Source of the DNA: JAHJFW01 sp964595075
GTDB taxonomy: Bacteria > Patescibacteriota > Patescibacteriia > 2-12-FULL-60-25
Direction: 5' to 3'
NCBI GenBank assembly: GCA_964595075.1
Contig: CAZQNT010000008.1
Location: 1 to 34,035, forward strand
DNA length: 34,035 nucleotides
Shown here piece after piece: positions 32,373-34,035 of this stretch (position 1 is its first letter; every line of letters begins with the position of its first letter). Made by a program: the position numbers and the translations under genes. The notes beneath the pieces were generated by a model, which worked only from the letters and a program-made list of their open reading frames with translations, was not told where the DNA came from and searched no databases.

Positions 32373-33255
32373 GACGGAGCTTGAAAAGATAAAAGAGCTC
32401 AAACAAGAATTTGACGCGGCTTTTGATATGGCGGTCAAAACAGGGAAACTGGAACGCGCGGAGGAGCTCAAAACAGAACTCGAACAAAGGGTCGCGAGTT
32501 TGAGGGAAAAGCTCGAACCCGCCGAGTTCAAAGAAATTCGCCAGCACGAAACCGATCGCAACAAAAAATTCTTCGGCGAAGACTTTTTCAATCAAAACAT
32601 CAAAGAAATCCCTCCCATTCCAAAAGAAATCAAAAAAGAAATGGTCGCCAAATGGGAAAAAGAAGGATTCTGCCTCGAATACTGGCCTAAGGTTGATATG
32701 TCTAAAAAAGCGGCTGACGGGAATAAGTTTCCGGGCTGGCTCCACAAGCCAGGCAAGGAATACACGCCAGGCCAACAATACGGCATAGATTTCTACGGAG
32801 AACTCCAATCCATCCAAGAACTTCCGGAAAACAAGAACAATCCGAATCTCAAAAACCTCGCGCCTACCGAACTCCCCGGATGTTGGGTCCTTCAAGACGC
32901 TCGGTCTAAACCAGACTACCAAAACGGAACCCAGACATACGAAAACGACGCGCTAATGAAGGAAGTTTTAACTGATCTAAAAAATGACGGATTCTTAAAC
33001 TCCGAAGCTACTGACAGAAGGAACAATATCCACCCAGACGTCTTCAAGAAACCGGAGTTTTGGAATGCGATCAAAACAGCCCTCGACATAGGCGACGATC
33101 TGAACGCCACAGTCCGTCTTCCCCGTGTCATCGAACAGAATTATCGAGGACACAGTCCGGCTTGCGCCTCAGCTGCGGCGGTTCCGGCGGCGGTGGCGCT
33201 TCGGACGTGTATTGGGACTACCGTGCGCTCGTTAATGTGGGTTTCCGGCCCCTGA
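32335..33255 (+). CDS. Coiled-coil family protein (MPQPESPSCLAI type), C-terminus shifted out of frame
   Basis: This 306-aa protein begins with a charged coiled coil (about 13-70: ELEKIKELKQEFDAAFDMAV, LERAEELKTELEQRVASLREK). A conserved middle follows (MVAKWEKEGFCLEYWPKVDM; FPGWLHKPGKEYTPGQQYG). From about residue 266 the sequence becomes Ala/Thr-rich and unlike the rest. The next frame instead gives LSCGGSGGGGASDVYWDYRA and then VGFRPLIVFPSKKE, ending at 33281, which looks like the true family C-terminus. A deletion or frameshift near 33130-33170 therefore probably truncates the protein. The family appears to be repeated in CPR genomes with unknown function. Its first 39 bp are repeated at 33938-33976. 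It starts 4 nt after the toxin pseudogene. Confidence 0.72.
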   Translation: MPQPESPSCLAIKTELEKIKELKQEFDAAFDMAVKTGKLERAEELKTELEQRVASLREKLEPAEFKEIRQHETDRNKKFFGEDFFNQNIKEIPPIPKEIKKEMVAKWEKEGFCLEYWPKVDMSKKAADGNKFPGWLHKPGKEYTPGQQYGIDFYGELQSIQELPENKNNPNLKNLAPTELPGCWVLQDARSKPDYQNGTQTYENDALMKEVLTDLKNDGFLNSEATDRRNNIHPDVFKKPEFWNAIKTALDIGDDLNATVRLPRVIEQNYRGHSPACASAAAVPAAVALRTCIGTTVRSLMWVSGP

Positions 33256-33315
33256 TCGTTTTCCCTTCGAAAAAAGAGTAACCCTCATCAATACAAAATC
33301 GCTACGTTACGAGCA

Positions 33316-33340
33316 TTGGACTTTGGACTTTGGATTTTGG
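33316..33340. repeat. Short tandem repeat, period 7 (TTTGGAC)
   Basis: TTGGACTTTGGACTTTGGATTTTGG lies in the 182-nt gap after the coiled-coil gene (33256-33437), which otherwise holds only the promoter of the next pair. Confidence 0.8.
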
Positions 33341-33384
33341 CACGCAAGAGTGATTCGGCTACGGAGCGAGGCAAATATGTGGTT

Positions 33385-33429
33385 TTGACAGACTATGTTT
33401 TTGACAGTCGACTCTTCGTAGCTTATTCT
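33385..33429 (+). promoter_or_regulatory. Promoter of the RelE-type pair with doubled TTGACA, leaderless arrangement
   Basis: TTGACA occurs at 33385-33390 and 33401-33406. The second is 17 nt from TATTCT (33424-33429), which ends 8 nt before ATG 33438. The 16-nt spaced repeat (TTGACAGAC/TTGACAGTC) may also be an operator. Confidence 0.75.
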
Positions 33430-33437
33430 ATCGCTAT

Positions 33438-33698
33438 ATGGCGAATAGAATGAAATTACGGGATGACGTTGTTACGGTAACCAAAAGGGAATACTCGCGC
33501 CTCAAACACGAGGCTTACGCATATCGCGCTATTGTCGCTAAAGCGTTCGAGTCGCCTCTACGAGATTCCGTAGGCGAGGTCATGGAGGATTTTCGCGCCA
33601 CCAAATTGTATACCGATGATTTTTTATCCGATTTGGAAGACGGCTTGCGCCAATCGTCTTACTCAAAAAAGTATGCGCATAAAGCCGCTAAGGCATGA
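33438..33698 (+). CDS. Antitoxin-like protein of a RelE/YoeB-type pair
   Basis: This 86-aa protein starts MANRMKLRDDVVTVTKREYSRLKHEAYAYRAIVAKA, consistent with a helical DNA-binding antitoxin N-terminus, and continues with an acidic region (VGEVMEDFRATKLYTDDFLSDLEDGL) that could wrap the toxin. The exact family is not clear. It overlaps the downstream toxin frame by 26 nt and has a strong TTGACA-17-TATTCT promoter, leaderless. Confidence 0.72.
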   Translation: MANRMKLRDDVVTVTKREYSRLKHEAYAYRAIVAKAFESPLRDSVGEVMEDFRATKLYTDDFLSDLEDGLRQSSYSKKYAHKAAKA

Positions 33699-33921
33699 TA
33701 TAGAATTAGATATTGATGCGTATGGTCTGCGGCGTCGATGGACAAAAGCGAAAGAGCTTTTTGAAGCTAACATTCGTCACGCATCGCTTCACACCGAGCT
33801 ACTGGAGCCGCGCTGGCGAGGTATATACTCGTTCCGGCTTGATAGAAAATATAGGGCGTTATTTTTTATGGTAGAAGGGGAATCCTAAGTTTTTAAAATT
33901 ACAAATCATTACAAGAAATAG
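33673..33921 (+). pseudogene. RelE/YoeB-type toxin truncated by a nonsense codon
   Basis: From ATG 33673 (MRIKPLRHDIELDIDAYGLR) the frame gives ASLHTELLEPRWRGIYSFRLDRKYRALFF, a clear RelE/YoeB-type pattern, and stops at TAA 33886-33888 after 71 aa. Beyond the stop the same frame reads VFKITNHYKK then TAG at 33919-33921, which is the conserved C-terminal NHY motif carrying catalytic residues in this family. The TAA therefore removes the catalytic end and the toxin is probably inactive. The neighbouring antitoxin is intact. Confidence 0.8.
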
Positions 33922-33937
33922 GTTAGAATCCGACTCA

Positions 33938-33976
33938 CATGCCCCAACCCGAATCCCCCTCCTGCCTCGCCATTAA
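33938..33976 (+). repeat. 39-bp direct repeat, copy 2 (fragment of the coiled-coil gene start)
   Basis: It is identical to 32334-32372. After ATTAA the sequence diverges, and the frame from ATG 33939 ends after 18 codons. TAGAAT 16 bp upstream could serve as a -10 box. The remaining bases to 34035 hold an imperfect palindrome, GGGGACATGACCC, and no gene. Confidence 0.93.
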
Positions 33977-34035
33977 TGCGAAAACGGGGACATGACCCTT
34001 TGTTACGTACCGTTTTATTACCGAGGTTTTGATTT

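Noticed and set aside
31759..33888. TAA reassigned to an amino acid
   Set aside because: Two toxins have in-frame TAA, but TAA ends many intact genes here (for example at 7228, 13080, 19604 and 31678), and the AbiEii gene also has a frameshift. Decay explains it better.
33977..34035. Start of a transposase or mobile-element end
   Set aside because: GGGGACATGACCC is an imperfect palindrome of a kind I associate with mobile-element flanks, but the window ends too soon to support a call.

Overview
The window looks like part of a Patescibacteria (CPR) genome, probably Parcubacteria-like. The reasons are small genes with tight or overlapping spacing, BRO-family proteins, a DUF6922/AbiEii-type pair, a multi-copy coiled-coil family starting MPQPESPSCLAI, a cyclase fused to a DUF5684-like membrane domain, and many short palindromic repeats. 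This assignment is inference. No rRNA or ribosomal protein gene is present to confirm it.

Layout. 1-2775 (minus): a DEAD-box RNA helicase followed by the ATPase and permease of a zinc/manganese-type ABC importer; a 10-N assembly gap cuts the permease. 3029-4000 (plus): a class III adenylate cyclase with a membrane tail. 4115-5776 (minus): a GlcD-type FAD oxidase. 5777-6095: a gene-free stretch of repeats and a 46-bp perfect palindrome, then an MFS transporter. 7228-15252 (minus): a copper-handling island of two P1B ATPases (one with CPC, one with CPD in the membrane metal site), a CopZ chaperone, a fusion of HMA, TauE/SafE-like membrane and cupredoxin parts, and three small membrane or exported proteins. 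15300-18142 (minus): two overlapping FAD oxidoreductases of the amine-oxidase and CrtI/RetSat kinds. 18351-22911: an HD-domain hydrolase, a glycosyltransferase, a small membrane protein, a deoxynucleoside kinase, a BRO protein and a phosphoribosyltransferase. 22988-26569: a decayed BRO copy, a compact pyroglutamyl-peptidase-like protein, tRNA-Trp, glycerate kinase and a transglutaminase-like protein bracketed by inverted repeats. 26748-29336: uvrA lacking its insertion domain and carrying an in-frame palindromic repeat. 29419-34035: an accessory zone with three toxin-antitoxin-type pairs, two with inactivated toxins, an unrecognised 420-aa protein, and a coiled-coil gene whose first 39 bp are repeated at the window end.

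How it works together. The copper island can bind copper in the cytosol (CopZ, HMA domains), export it (two ATPases) and handle it at or outside the membrane (cupredoxin fusion, Cys-rich exported protein). No CsoR, CueR or other copper regulator is visible. Many genes have a sigma70-type -10 box ending only 6-8 nt before the start codon, so they are probably leaderless. Three genes (HD hydrolase, phosphoribosyltransferase, 420-aa orphan) instead have clear Shine-Dalgarno sequences and a GC-richer look, which suggests a different origin or expression mode.
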